Assembly (NCBI RefSeq): GCF_001696535.1
Contig: NZ_MBQE01000003.1
Coordinates: forward strand, 654,988-718,987
Length of the DNA: 64,000 bases
DNA from: Stappia indica
GTDB lineage: Bacteria > Pseudomonadota > Alphaproteobacteria > Rhizobiales > Stappiaceae
Direction: 5' to 3'
Position 1 is the stretch's first letter. Each line of letters starts with the position of its first letter. The translations under genes and the position numbers were made by a program. Below the pieces are notes generated by a model, which searched no databases, was not told the origin of the DNA, and saw nothing but the letters and a program-made list of their open reading frames with translations. Shown one piece after another: positions 16,534 to 24,795 of the stretch.

Positions 16534-17449
16534 CCAGCGCCCCGGCGATGTCGAGCGAGATCACCAGCCCGCTCGCCGCGATGGCGACGCCGGCAAGCTG
16601 CAACGCCGTCGGCCACTGGCCGGCGATGGGAATGGCCAGCAGCACCGCCAGCGGCGGGATCATCGCCGGGAAGAGGCCGGCGAGCCCCGATCCGAGCCGG
16701 CCGATCGCGGCGGCGTAAAGGATGATCGCCAGGCTGCCGCCGAGCATGCCCTGATAGAAGCCCTGTTCCAGCCATTTGGCGGCCGGCAGCGCCGCCGGCT
16801 CGAAGAACAGCAGGTAGGCGGGCAGCAGCACGATTGTGGTCGTTGCCGAGGCCGCGCCGATGGCCTCGACCGCCGGAAGGCGCCAGCGGCTGATCAGATA
16901 GGTGAACAGCCCCCAGAGCGAGCCCGACCCGACGAAGCACAGGTCGCCGACCAGCGTCGAGGTATCGGCCGTCTTGGCCGGTGCATTGTCCGCCGCGATG
17001 GCTACGAGGCCAGCGATCAGCACGGCCATGCCGATCTTGCGGTTGAGGCTCATCTTCTGCCCGTCGAGCAGCACCGGCAGCAGGTTGGCGACGATGATGG
17101 TCATGCCCGGCGAGATCACGACCGCATGCGCCAGCGGTGCGATGCCGAAACCGGTGTTGAACAGGAAGGCGAAGGGCGGGCCGATGGCGACGGTGATCAG
17201 CGCCAGGCGGGGCAGGGAAAGCCCGCCCAGCCGCGAGCCGCGCCACAGCATCACCGGAACCAGCAGCAGCGCGGCGACGCCATAGCGCAGGATGGCGAGG
17301 TCGGCGCTGGTGAAGCCGTCCGACCGGCCGATATCGACGCCGATATTGTAGAAGGCCCAGGCGATGGAGGCCGAAAGTCCGAGCAGGATACCCGGCAAAA
17401 GGCGGCCCGGTTGTCCCGGGCCGCCTGTGTCCCTTGCAATGGGGGGCAT
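16487..17449 (-). CDS. EamA/DMT family transporter
   Basis: This 320-residue inner-membrane protein has ten hydrophobic segments in two EamA repeats and a basic, Arg-rich tail (RRAARGRDR). It starts 2 bases after the stop of the FAD oxidoreductase gene, so it is the third gene of a minus-strand SDR-FAD-EamA operon. The coding end lies inside the 3' end of the convergent IclR gene, so the two transcripts have complementary ends. Substrate is unknown. Confidence 0.85.
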   Translation of the reverse strand: MPPIARDTGGPGQPGRLLPGILLGLSASIAWAFYNIGVDIGRSDGFTSADLAILRYGVAALLLVPVMLWRGSRLGGLSLPRLALITVAIGPPFAFLFNTGFGIAPLAHAVVISPGMTIIVANLLPVLLDGQKMSLNRKIGMAVLIAGLVAIAADNAPAKTADTSTLVGDLCFVGSGSLWGLFTYLISRWRLPAVEAIGAASATTTIVLLPAYLLFFEPAALPAAKWLEQGFYQGMLGGSLAIILYAAAIGRLGSGLAGLFPAMIPPLAVLLAIPIAGQWPTALQLAGVAIAASGLVISLDIAGALVRRAARGRDRATGPS

Positions 17450-17451
17450 GG

Positions 17452-19152
17452 TCAGTCGTTGGCCCCGGCCATGTGGCGCGCGGCGATGTAGCCGAAGGTA
17501 ATGGCCGGGCCGAGGGTGATGCCGCCGCCCGGATAATTGCCGCCCATGATGCTGAGCGCATCGTTGCCGGCGGCATAGAGCCCGGCGATCGGCCGGCCTG
17601 CCTCGTCCAGCACGCGGGCATTCTCGTCGGTCTTGAGGCCGGCGAAGGTGCCGAGATCGCCGATCACCAGCTTGACCGCGTAGAACGGGCCGTTCTCGAC
17701 TGGCGCGACGCAGGGGTTGGGCTGGTGCTCGGGATCGCCGAGCGAGCGGTTGTAGGAGGTCGAGCCCTTGTGGAACTCCGGATCCTCGCCCTTGCGCGCA
17801 TGCTCGTTGAAGGTGGCGACGGTCCGCTCGAGCTGCGCCCCGTCCGCGCCGATCTTCTCGGCCAGCTCGCGCAGGCTCTTGCCTTCGAACAGGTAGCCGG
17901 AGCGGATCAGGCCGCGATAGGGCACCGGCGCCGGCTTGACAAAGCCGAGGCCGTATTTGCGCAGCGTCTTGTGGTCGGCGATGAAGTAGGCGCAGATCTC
18001 GCCGCCCTCGGCCTCGCAGGCCTTGCGCATCGCCTGGCAGAAGTCGTGGTAGGAATCCGCCTCGTTGACGAAGCGCTTGCCCGACCGGGTCACCGCGATG
18101 ACGCCGGGCTTGGAGCGATCGACGAAATGCGGGAAGACGCCCAGCGTGCCGTCGCGGCGCGGGGGGCGCGACACCGGCACCCAGGCCGCGTTGTTGGGCA
18201 GGTCGTCCTTGATGGCGGCGCCCACTGCCGAGCCGAGGCGCAGGCCGTCGCCGGTGTTGCCCGGAGGCGCCGGCGAGACATGCTCGTGGCCGGACGGGGA
18301 ATGCGGGAACAGCTCCTTGCGGCGCACCGCGTCCTGCGGGAAGCCGCCGGCTGCCAGCACGACGCCCTTGCGCGCGGTGACTTCCACCGGACCTTCCGCC
18401 GTGTCGACGATGGCACCTGTGACGATGCCGCGTTCGTCGCGCAGCAGCTCGCGCACGCCGGCACGGGTCCAGATCGGCACGTTCATGTCGAAGCAGGACT
18501 TGGCGAGCCGCGCGACCAGCGCATTGCCGTTGACCAGGCGCATCGGCCGGCCGTGGAAGGCCATGTCCTTGAGGAACTTGATGAACAGCTTGGCGACATA
18601 GAAGGCCGAGATCGGCGACTTGGTGACGCGGAAGAAGTGCAGCAGCTCCTTGCCCGAGCCGATCATCATGCCGAGGAAGGTGATCTCGGCGAGCGGCGGG
18701 CGAAGACGGCGGATCTCCTTGCCGAGCTCCCGCCCGTCGAAGGGGCGGGCGACGATGGAGCGCCCGCCCGGCATCCCGCCCGGCGCGTCGGGGTGATAGT
18801 CGGCGAAGGTCGGGCCGAGGTCGAACTGCAGCGAGGTCTTCTCCTCGAAGAACTCGACCGCCTTGGGGCCGGCTTCCAGGAAGGCGTCGACACGGGCCGG
18901 ATCGAAGAAGTCGCCCGCCTCGTGCTGGAGATAGGTGCGGGCCTTCTCGGGAGAATCCTCGACGCCGGCGCGCTTGGCCGGGCCGTTGCAGGGGACCCAC
19001 ATCCACCCGCCGGAGCGGGCGGTGGTGCCGCCGAAGACCGGCTCCTTCTCCACCACCAGGACATCGAGCCGGCGGTGCGCGGCCGAGACGGCGCTGGCGA
19101 GGCCGCCGGCGCCCGATCCGACGACGAGAACGTCGCAGCTGTGCTTTTTCAT
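17452..19152 (-). CDS. FAD-dependent oxidoreductase (fumarate reductase / 3-ketosteroid dehydrogenase-like)
   Basis: This 566-residue flavoprotein of the FAD_binding_2 superfamily has the Rossmann dinucleotide motif VVGSGAGGLASA at the N-terminus, and a second FAD contact near the end reads YAAGNDALSIMGGNYPGGG with TFGYIAARH. Overall layout and length resemble 3-ketosteroid delta-1-dehydrogenase and other desaturase-like members rather than true fumarate reductase, and no haem-binding CXXCH or signal peptide is present. The start MKKHSCDV is set by the family N-terminus. It is co-operonic with an SDR upstream and an EamA transporter downstream, divergent from a TRAP importer, implying oxidation of an imported carboxylate or cyclic compound. 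Substrate is not assignable. Confidence 0.82.
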   Translation of the reverse strand: MKKHSCDVLVVGSGAGGLASAVSAAHRRLDVLVVEKEPVFGGTTARSGGWMWVPCNGPAKRAGVEDSPEKARTYLQHEAGDFFDPARVDAFLEAGPKAVEFFEEKTSLQFDLGPTFADYHPDAPGGMPGGRSIVARPFDGRELGKEIRRLRPPLAEITFLGMMIGSGKELLHFFRVTKSPISAFYVAKLFIKFLKDMAFHGRPMRLVNGNALVARLAKSCFDMNVPIWTRAGVRELLRDERGIVTGAIVDTAEGPVEVTARKGVVLAAGGFPQDAVRRKELFPHSPSGHEHVSPAPPGNTGDGLRLGSAVGAAIKDDLPNNAAWVPVSRPPRRDGTLGVFPHFVDRSKPGVIAVTRSGKRFVNEADSYHDFCQAMRKACEAEGGEICAYFIADHKTLRKYGLGFVKPAPVPYRGLIRSGYLFEGKSLRELAEKIGADGAQLERTVATFNEHARKGEDPEFHKGSTSYNRSLGDPEHQPNPCVAPVENGPFYAVKLVIGDLGTFAGLKTDENARVLDEAGRPIAGLYAAGNDALSIMGGNYPGGGITLGPAITFGYIAARHMAGAND

Positions 19153-19181
19153 TGGTGCAATTCCTTGAAAGGCGAGGCGGG

Positions 19182-19934
19182 TCAGGCCGCCAGATAGCCG
19201 CCGTCGACGGGCAGGATGGTGCCGGTCACGTAGCTGGACATGTCCGAGACGAGGAACAGGACGGGGCCGACGAGTTCGTCCGGCTGGCCGGTCCGCCCGA
19301 GCGGGGTGTGGGCCATGAACTTGCCGATGGCCGCCTCGTTGCCGCGCGTGTGCTCGGTCATCGGCGTGTCGATGACGCCGGGGGCGATGGCGTTCACCCG
19401 GACGCCGCGCGGGGCGAATTCGTGGGCCAGCGCCTTGGTGAGCTGGCCGACCGCGCCCTTGCTGGCGATATAGGCGGAGATGCCGAAGCCGGCGGACAGC
19501 GACATGATCGAGGCAAGGTTGACGATTCGCCCGCCGGTTGCTTCCAGCTGCGCCGCATAGGCCAGAACCATGTTGCGCGGCCCGTCGACATTGACGCGGA
19601 ACGTCTGGTCCCACTCGCTCTCGAAGCCCGGATCGCCGAAACGATGCCGCTTCAGAATGCCGGCATTGTTCACCAGGATGCGGGCATCGCCCAGCTCCGC
19701 GCGGGTCTTCTCGGCAAAGGCGCGGGCGGACTGCAGGTCCGACACGTCGCATTGCGCGCTCATCGATCGGACGCCCGCCTCGGCGGCAAGAGCGGCCGTT
19801 TCCGCAGCGGCGTCGGCGTTGATGTCGCAGACCGCGACATGCGCGCCAGCCCTTGCAAGACCCAGCGCAATTGCCCGGCCGTTGCCCTGTCCCGCGCCCG
19901 TCACGATGGCGGCGGAGCCCTCGACTCCAATCAT
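19182..19934 (-). CDS. SDR family oxidoreductase
   Basis: This 250-residue classical short-chain dehydrogenase has TGAGQGNGRAIA (cofactor), CDV (adenine-side Asp), NNAGILK, catalytic Ser in LASIMSLS and YIASK, and C-terminal LPVDGGYLAA. It is first in the minus-strand operon with the FAD oxidoreductase and the EamA transporter and diverges from dctP across 170 bases. It probably carries out an alcohol/ketone step on the TRAP substrate. Confidence 0.88.
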   Translation of the reverse strand: MIGVEGSAAIVTGAGQGNGRAIALGLARAGAHVAVCDINADAAAETAALAAEAGVRSMSAQCDVSDLQSARAFAEKTRAELGDARILVNNAGILKRHRFGDPGFESEWDQTFRVNVDGPRNMVLAYAAQLEATGGRIVNLASIMSLSAGFGISAYIASKGAVGQLTKALAHEFAPRGVRVNAIAPGVIDTPMTEHTRGNEAAIGKFMAHTPLGRTGQPDELVGPVLFLVSDMSSYVTGTILPVDGGYLAA

Positions 19935-19948
19935 GGGCCTCTCCCTAA

Positions 19949-19965
19949 ATTAGTGTATTGCTAAT
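19949..19965. promoter_or_regulatory. Possible operator in the SDR/dctP divergent promoter
   Basis: ATTAG-N7-CTAAT is a short inverted repeat in an AT-rich stretch (about 19946-19990) that stands out from GC-rich surroundings and sits between the divergent SDR and TRAP operons. Such a site would suit a dimeric regulator (IclR or GntR type). Arms are only 5 bp, so this is a weak call. Confidence 0.3.
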
Positions 19966-20071
19966 CCGTTTGATTATAGATAACACTTGAGTTAGGCAAG
20001 CGGGAGGTTGAAAAAAGCCGAACGCTGGGCCGGGAGGCCGCCGGACGGCGCGGCAAACAAGATCAAAGAGA

Positions 20072-20088
20072 CGCCCCGTATCGGGGCG
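20072..20088 (+). promoter_or_regulatory. Stem-loop in the dctP 5' leader
   Basis: CGCCCCG-TAT-CGGGGCG is a perfect 7-bp stem with a 3-base loop that ends just upstream of the dctP ribosome site (GGGAGG). It could stabilise the leader or limit read-in. There is no T-run, so it is unlikely to be a terminator. Confidence 0.4.
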
Positions 20089-20104
20089 CGTTAGGGAGGT
20101 CCTG

Positions 20105-21136
20105 ATGAAGGCACGGCTCGCATCCGCCGCGTTGGCGGCTACCATGCTTACGGCTGCTCCGGCGCTCGCCGACAGCTACGACCTGCAGAGCGTTTTCGGC
20201 CTGCAGGTACCCTCGATCGGCCAGAGCCCGGTCAAGTGGGCCGAGCGCGTCAAGCTGATGACCGACGGTGCCATCGACATCAAGGTGCACGGCGCCGGCG
20301 ACTTCGTGCCGCCGTTCGAGGTGTTCGAGGCGGTCAGCAACGGCTCCATCCCGATGGGCTTCGACTGGATCGGTTACTGGGCAAGCTCCATTCCCGTCGC
20401 CAACCTCGTGGGCTCCATGCCCTTCGGCCCGACCCCGGACGTGGCGCTCGGCTGGATGTTCGAGGGCGGCGGTCTGGAGATCATCCAGAAGGCCTATGAC
20501 CCGCATGGCGTGAAGATCATCCCGTGCCATCTCGTCGTGCCGGAGGCCGGCGGCTGGTTCAACAAGGAGATCAACACGGCCGAGGACTTCAAGGGCCTCA
20601 ACATGCGCATCGCCGGCCTCGGCGGTCAGGCGCTGGCCCGTCTCGGCGCCAACACCCAGCTCGTGCCGGCCGGCGAGATCTTCGTGTCGCTTGAGACCGG
20701 CCGCATCGACGCGACCGAGTTCTCCGCGCCGCAGCTCGACATCGGCTTCGGCTTCGAGAAGGTCGCCAAGACCTATTACTTCCCGGGCTGGCACCAGCCG
20801 TCGAGCTGGGACTCCATCATCGTCAACATGGATGTGTGGAACGGCTTCACCGAAGGCCAGCAGCAGATCATGATCGAGGCCTGCAAGGCCAACATCACGG
20901 CGAACCTGGGCGACCAGATCCACCAGCAGGCCGTGGCCATCGGCAAGATCCGCGATGCCGGTGTCACGATCAAGCGCTTCCCCGACGAGGTGCTGGTCGC
21001 CCTGCGTGCCGCGTCCCAGGAAGTGATGGCCGAGGAAGCCGCCAAGGATCCGATCTTCAAGGAGGCGCTCGACTCGCTCAACGCCTATATCGAGCGCGTC
21101 GGCGAGTGGGGCGAGCTGCAGGCCCTGCCGCGCTGA
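20105..21136 (+). CDS. dctP: TRAP transporter periplasmic substrate-binding protein (DctP family)
   Basis: This 343-residue periplasmic receptor of a tripartite ATP-independent transporter has a Sec signal peptide of about 22 residues (MKARLASAALA...APALA). The mature protein shows DctP features such as the strand around GLNMRIAGLGGQALARLGA and the contact region LETGRIDATEFSAP, close to the 2-keto-acid-binding TakP type. TRAP receptors normally bind a carboxylate, here unknown. GGGAGGTCCTG precedes the ATG. A hairpin separates it from dctQ. Confidence 0.88.
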   Translation: MKARLASAALAATMLTAAPALADSYDLQSVFGLQVPSIGQSPVKWAERVKLMTDGAIDIKVHGAGDFVPPFEVFEAVSNGSIPMGFDWIGYWASSIPVANLVGSMPFGPTPDVALGWMFEGGGLEIIQKAYDPHGVKIIPCHLVVPEAGGWFNKEINTAEDFKGLNMRIAGLGGQALARLGANTQLVPAGEIFVSLETGRIDATEFSAPQLDIGFGFEKVAKTYYFPGWHQPSSWDSIIVNMDVWNGFTEGQQQIMIEACKANITANLGDQIHQQAVAIGKIRDAGVTIKRFPDEVLVALRAASQEVMAEEAAKDPIFKEALDSLNAYIERVGEWGELQALPR

Positions 21137-21166
21137 TCTCCCGAAACTCTTCGGAACAAACGGATC

Positions 21167-21199
21167 GGACGGCATCCTCATGAAGGATGCCGTCCTTTC
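21167..21199 (+). terminator. Hairpin attenuator between dctP and dctQ
   Basis: A perfect 12-bp stem (GGACGGCATCCT at 21167-21178, AGGATGCCGTCC at 21184-21195) with a CATGA loop is followed by TTTC. It lies between the binding-protein gene and the membrane genes and probably lets more dctP than dctQM be made. Confidence 0.75.
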
Positions 21200-21234
21200 G
21201 CAATGATACGCCGCACAAGCCTACGGAGGTCGCC

Positions 21235-21810
21235 GTGTCCGAACTGAGCCGCAAGGCGGGGGAGGTTCTCGCCTTTCCCGGCAAGATCGTCGGATGGCTG
21301 GTGCTGCCGCTGATCCTGTCCGTCTGCGCCGGAGTGCTCGCCGCCAAGCTCGGCATCAATCGCTTGGCCGACTGGGGCACCAGCATCCCGCTGTTCGACG
21401 CCGGCATCACCGTCAACACGCTTCTCGACCTGCAATGGCATGTCTTCGCGCTGGTGGTGCTGTTCGGCGGGGTCTATGCCTATCGCGACCGCAGCCATGT
21501 GAGTGTCGACTTCCTCGCCGCGAACTTCTCGCCCCGAACTCGGGCCATCGTCGATCTGGTCTGCGACCTCATCTTCCTGCTGCCCTTCTGCGCCATCGTC
21601 GTCTGGTTCGGAACGCGCTTTGCCCACCGCGCCTATGTGACGGGCGAGGGCTCGACCTATGGCGGCATGATCGACCGCTGGATGATCAAGGCCTGCATTC
21701 CCATCGCCTTTTCGCTGCTGGGGCTTGCGGCGGTGAACCGCATCATCGGCACCCTGATCGGACTGGTGCGCGGCGACTTTTCTTCTGCCAAGAACAGGAC
21801 CGGCTCGTGA
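21235..21810 (+). CDS. dctQ: TRAP transporter small membrane subunit (DctQ)
   Basis: This 191-residue protein has four membrane segments, the small integral subunit of the TRAP symporter. The GTG at 21235 is chosen because GGAGG lies five bases upstream; an ATG 48 bases earlier falls inside the preceding hairpin region. The HVSVDFLAANFSPRTRAIVD segment is typical of DctQ. It overlaps dctM by TGATG. Confidence 0.87.
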   Translation: MSELSRKAGEVLAFPGKIVGWLVLPLILSVCAGVLAAKLGINRLADWGTSIPLFDAGITVNTLLDLQWHVFALVVLFGGVYAYRDRSHVSVDFLAANFSPRTRAIVDLVCDLIFLLPFCAIVVWFGTRFAHRAYVTGEGSTYGGMIDRWMIKACIPIAFSLLGLAAVNRIIGTLIGLVRGDFSSAKNRTGS

Positions 21811-23150
21811 TGGAAGACGCATTCTGGCCGCTGCTGATGCTGCTCGGGCTGATGGGCGGCATCTTCGCGGGCTATCCCGTCGCCTTCGTCCTCGGGGGCA
21901 TCGGCATTCTCTTCGCCGTCATGGCCGGCGTTCCGCTCGTCTTCCTGTCGACGACGGTGGCGCGCATCTATTCCGGTACGCTGACCAACTGGCTGCTGAT
22001 CGCCATCCCGCTTTTCGTCTTCATGGGACTGATGCTGGAGCGCTCGGGCGTTGCCGAACGGCTATTGAAGTCGCTGGCCTCGGTGTTTCGCGGCATGCCC
22101 GGCGGCTACGCCTTCGCGGTCGCCATCATCGGCGTGGTCATGGCCGCCTCGACCGGCATCATCGGCGCCTCCGTCGTGCTGATGGGCATGATGGCGCTGC
22201 CGACCATGCTGCAGAACCGCTACGACCCGAAGATCTCCACCGGCCTCATTGCCGCCAGCGGCACGCTCGGCATTCTCATTCCGCCAAGCATCATGCTGAT
22301 CGTCCTCGGCGACCAGCTGCGCGTGTCGGTCGGCGATCTGTTCATGGCGGCGGTCGGGCCGGGCCTGCTGCTCGGCGCGCTCTACATCCTCTATCTGGTC
22401 TGCGTCGCGATCTTCCAGCCGCACCGCATGCCGCCGGCCGAGGTGGCTGATCCGCAGCCCTTCTGGCAGGCCGCGGGAACGCTGGCGCTCGACCTGCTGG
22501 CGCCCGTGCTGCTGATCGTCTCGGTGCTCGGCACCATCGTCGCCGGCATCGCCACGCCGACCGAATCCGCCGCCATCGGCGCGCTGGGCGCCATGGTGCT
22601 GGCGCTGGTCTCGCGGCAGCTCGACTGGGCGACGCTCTACGCGGCCCTGCGCGACACGACCAAGACCACCGCGATGATCATCTTCGTGATGCTCGGCGCG
22701 ACCGTCTTTTCCGTCGTGTTCCGCAAGCTCGGGGGCGATGCGCTGATCGCGGATCTTTTCGCGGTGCACGAGGGCAACCCTTACGTCGTGATCATCATGA
22801 TCATGGCGCTGGTCTTCGTTCTCGGCTTCTTCCTGGAATGGGTCGAGATCACGCTGGTGGTGGTGCCCATCGTCGCGCCCGTGGTGGCCGGGCTCGACTT
22901 CGGCCTGACGCCGGAGCAGACGCTGATCTGGTTCGCCATTGCGCTGGCGGTGAACCTGCAGACCTCGTTCCTGACGCCGCCCTTCGGCTACGCGCTGTTC
23001 TACCTGCGCGGCATCGCGCCGGAAGGCGTTTCCATCGGCACGATCTACCGGGGCGTCATTCCCTTCGTGATCCTGCAGATCGTCGCGCTGGCCGCAGTGA
23101 TCTACTGGCCGCAGGTCGCGCTCTACATCCCGCTCGCCCTGGCGAAATAA
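21810..23150 (+). CDS. dctM: TRAP transporter large permease (DctM)
   Basis: This is a 446-residue, twelve-helix symporter subunit that drives sodium-coupled uptake. Family motifs include GYPVAFVLGGIG near the start, the central GILIPPSIMLIVLGDQ and the C-terminal TSFLTPPFGYALFYLRG. The ATG overlaps the dctQ stop. Earlier open frame is a shadow of dctQ. It completes the dctPQM transporter facing the SDR/FAD catabolic operon. Confidence 0.92.
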   Translation: MEDAFWPLLMLLGLMGGIFAGYPVAFVLGGIGILFAVMAGVPLVFLSTTVARIYSGTLTNWLLIAIPLFVFMGLMLERSGVAERLLKSLASVFRGMPGGYAFAVAIIGVVMAASTGIIGASVVLMGMMALPTMLQNRYDPKISTGLIAASGTLGILIPPSIMLIVLGDQLRVSVGDLFMAAVGPGLLLGALYILYLVCVAIFQPHRMPPAEVADPQPFWQAAGTLALDLLAPVLLIVSVLGTIVAGIATPTESAAIGALGAMVLALVSRQLDWATLYAALRDTTKTTAMIIFVMLGATVFSVVFRKLGGDALIADLFAVHEGNPYVVIIMIMALVFVLGFFLEWVEITLVVVPIVAPVVAGLDFGLTPEQTLIWFAIALAVNLQTSFLTPPFGYALFYLRGIAPEGVSIGTIYRGVIPFVILQIVALAAVIYWPQVALYIPLALAK

Positions 23151-23266
23151 CCGTCACGCCGCCGCCCGCCGGGCGGTGGCCGGACCAGTCCTCCCAAGCC
23201 GCCGGACCGGCGCTTTCGTCCCTGCACGGAAGCCGCTTGTCCGGCGCGGTCCGTTCTGGCGAGCCC

Positions 23267-24295
23267 TCAGGCAAGGGCAGGGCGCGCGACAGTGCCGCGC
23301 TCGACGAGGCCGACCGGCAGGATCGTCGCCTGCGGCACGCTCTCGTCCGGCCGCTCGATCAGCGACAGCAGCAGCCGGGCGGCGATGGCGCCGGCCTCGA
23401 ACTGCTGGATGCGCACGGTCGTCAGCCCCGGCGGGATCAACTCCAGCAGCGGCATGTCGTTGAAGCCGGTGATCGAGATGTCCTTCGGGCACGAGCGGCC
23501 GACCGACTGGAAGAACGACATGGCGCCGAGCGCGAGACGGTCGTTGGCGCACAGCACCGCCGTGGTGCCGGGTGCGCGGGCGTGGATCTCGGCGGCGCAG
23601 CGCCGGCCTTCTTCCTCGTCGAACCGTTCGGCCTCGGTGATCACCGTGTCGTCCGGACCGAGCCCCGCCGCGTCCACCATCGCCTGGAAGGCATTGAGCC
23701 GCAGCCGGCCGGTGGACAGCTCCGCCGGGCCGGCCAGATGCGCGATCCTCCTATGTCCCTGCCGGCGCAGCAGGTCGAAGACGAGGCGGATGCCTTCCTC
23801 CTCGTCGTTGATGACGTAAGGGATGTTGGTTTCCTCGATGCGTCGGTTCAGCGTCACGACGGGCAGGCCCTGGCGTGCCGCCTCGACGATGCCGGGATCG
23901 CTGCGCAGCACGGCGGTGTGGATGATGCCGTCGACGCCGCGCTCCTGAAGGATCTCCACCAGTCGCTGTTCGCGCCGCGGCTGGCTGTCGGTGTTGACCA
24001 GGATCGAGGCGTAGCCGGCCGCCTCCATCACGCTCTCGATGCCGCGCACGATGGGCGGAAAGATCATGTTGGTGATGTCGGGGATCATTACCCCGACCGT
24101 CATGGTCTTCTGTTTGCGCAGGCTGAAGGCGACGCGATTGGGCCGATAGCCGAGCGTGCGGGCGGCCTCGCGCACCCGCTCCACCACTTCTTCCGAGAGC
24201 GAGGAGCGGGCAGAGGCATCGAGCGCCCTGGAGACGGTCGAGGGATGCACGCCCGTTGCCCGGGCGATGTCCTTGAGTGTGGGCCGTTTTCTCAT
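23267..24295 (-). CDS. LacI family transcriptional regulator
   Basis: This 342-residue repressor has the LacI HTH (PTLKDIARATGVHPSTVSRAL) directly at the N-terminus and a periplasmic-binding-protein-like effector domain (TMTVGVMIPDITN, AVLCANDRLALGA). The ATG giving MRKRPTLK fits the family; an in-frame ATG at 24328 (MRPDRNQ) is possible, and neither has a strong ribosome site. It is divergent from the livKGFHM-catabolic operon, and its own promoter region holds three palindromes of the TGCAATCGATTGCA type, which it very likely binds. The inducer is presumably the imported compound or a metabolite. Confidence 0.9.
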   Translation of the reverse strand: MRKRPTLKDIARATGVHPSTVSRALDASARSSLSEEVVERVREAARTLGYRPNRVAFSLRKQKTMTVGVMIPDITNMIFPPIVRGIESVMEAAGYASILVNTDSQPRREQRLVEILQERGVDGIIHTAVLRSDPGIVEAARQGLPVVTLNRRIEETNIPYVINDEEEGIRLVFDLLRRQGHRRIAHLAGPAELSTGRLRLNAFQAMVDAAGLGPDDTVITEAERFDEEEGRRCAAEIHARAPGTTAVLCANDRLALGAMSFFQSVGRSCPKDISITGFNDMPLLELIPPGLTTVRIQQFEAGAIAARLLLSLIERPDESVPQATILPVGLVERGTVARPALA

Positions 24296-24352
24296 GTCGC
24301 GCGCTGCCTGGTTGCGATCCGGTCTCATGATATACCGGCCGCAGGGGTATTC

Positions 24353-24366
24353 TGCAATCGATTGCA
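24353..24366. promoter_or_regulatory. LacI-family operator O1
   Basis: TGCAATCGATTGCA is a perfect 14-bp palindrome with the central CG step typical of LacI-family operators. It lies upstream of the lacI-type gene and is repeated at 24407 and 24683. Confidence 0.85.
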
Positions 24367-24406
24367 CATTCCATATTGACGCATGCGAAATCGGGTGATA
24401 GCGATA

Positions 24407-24420
24407 TGCAATCGATTGCG
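24407..24420. promoter_or_regulatory. LacI-family operator O2
   Basis: TGCAATCGATTGCG matches O1 with one terminal change. Its centre is 54 bases from O1, about five helical turns, which would allow side-by-side dimers or a short loop. A degenerate relative (TTGCATCGATCAA) follows a few bases downstream. Confidence 0.8.
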
Positions 24421-24682
24421 TAAATTGCATCGATCAATGGCTGTCGTGCCGCAATGCGATCTGCCGGGGGAGCGCTTCCGCAATCCCGGGCGTGCATTCG
24501 GCCCAGCAGGCCCTTCGGGGCTGGCCGACGCCATCATGCGACTTGCAGCTTCGCCGCAAAGGCCCTCGCGGGCCGACCACTGGCGGGCATTTCGACACGC
24601 GGTGCCGCGACGGAGGAGGTCGCGGCCGGCATCTCCGGATCCAGGACGGACTTTAGGGATCCGGCAAAGGCAGGCGAAAACG

Positions 24683-24696
24683 TGCAATCGATTGCA
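24683..24696. promoter_or_regulatory. LacI-family operator O3
   Basis: This is a second perfect TGCAATCGATTGCA, about 100 bases before the liv binding-protein ATG and 330 bases from O1. Its place fits repression of the liv/catabolic operon, with looping to O1/O2 possible. Confidence 0.85.
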
Positions 24697-24795
24697 TAAA
24701 GCCTCCGCAGGGAGGGTTGCTGCAGTCGGCGGACACGGGGCCTGCCGCATCTGCAAGCCCGCGGCCCTCCGGTCGCGGCATGGGAGGAGGAAACC

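Larger units (their letters stand above)
24296..24795. other. Regulatory intergenic region without a gene
   Basis: This 500-base divergent region contains the three LacI-type operators and otherwise no convincing gene. Short open frames crossing it have no ribosome site or family-like sequence. Its length and operator spacing suggest a looping control region for both the regulator and the operon starting at 24796. Confidence 0.7.
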
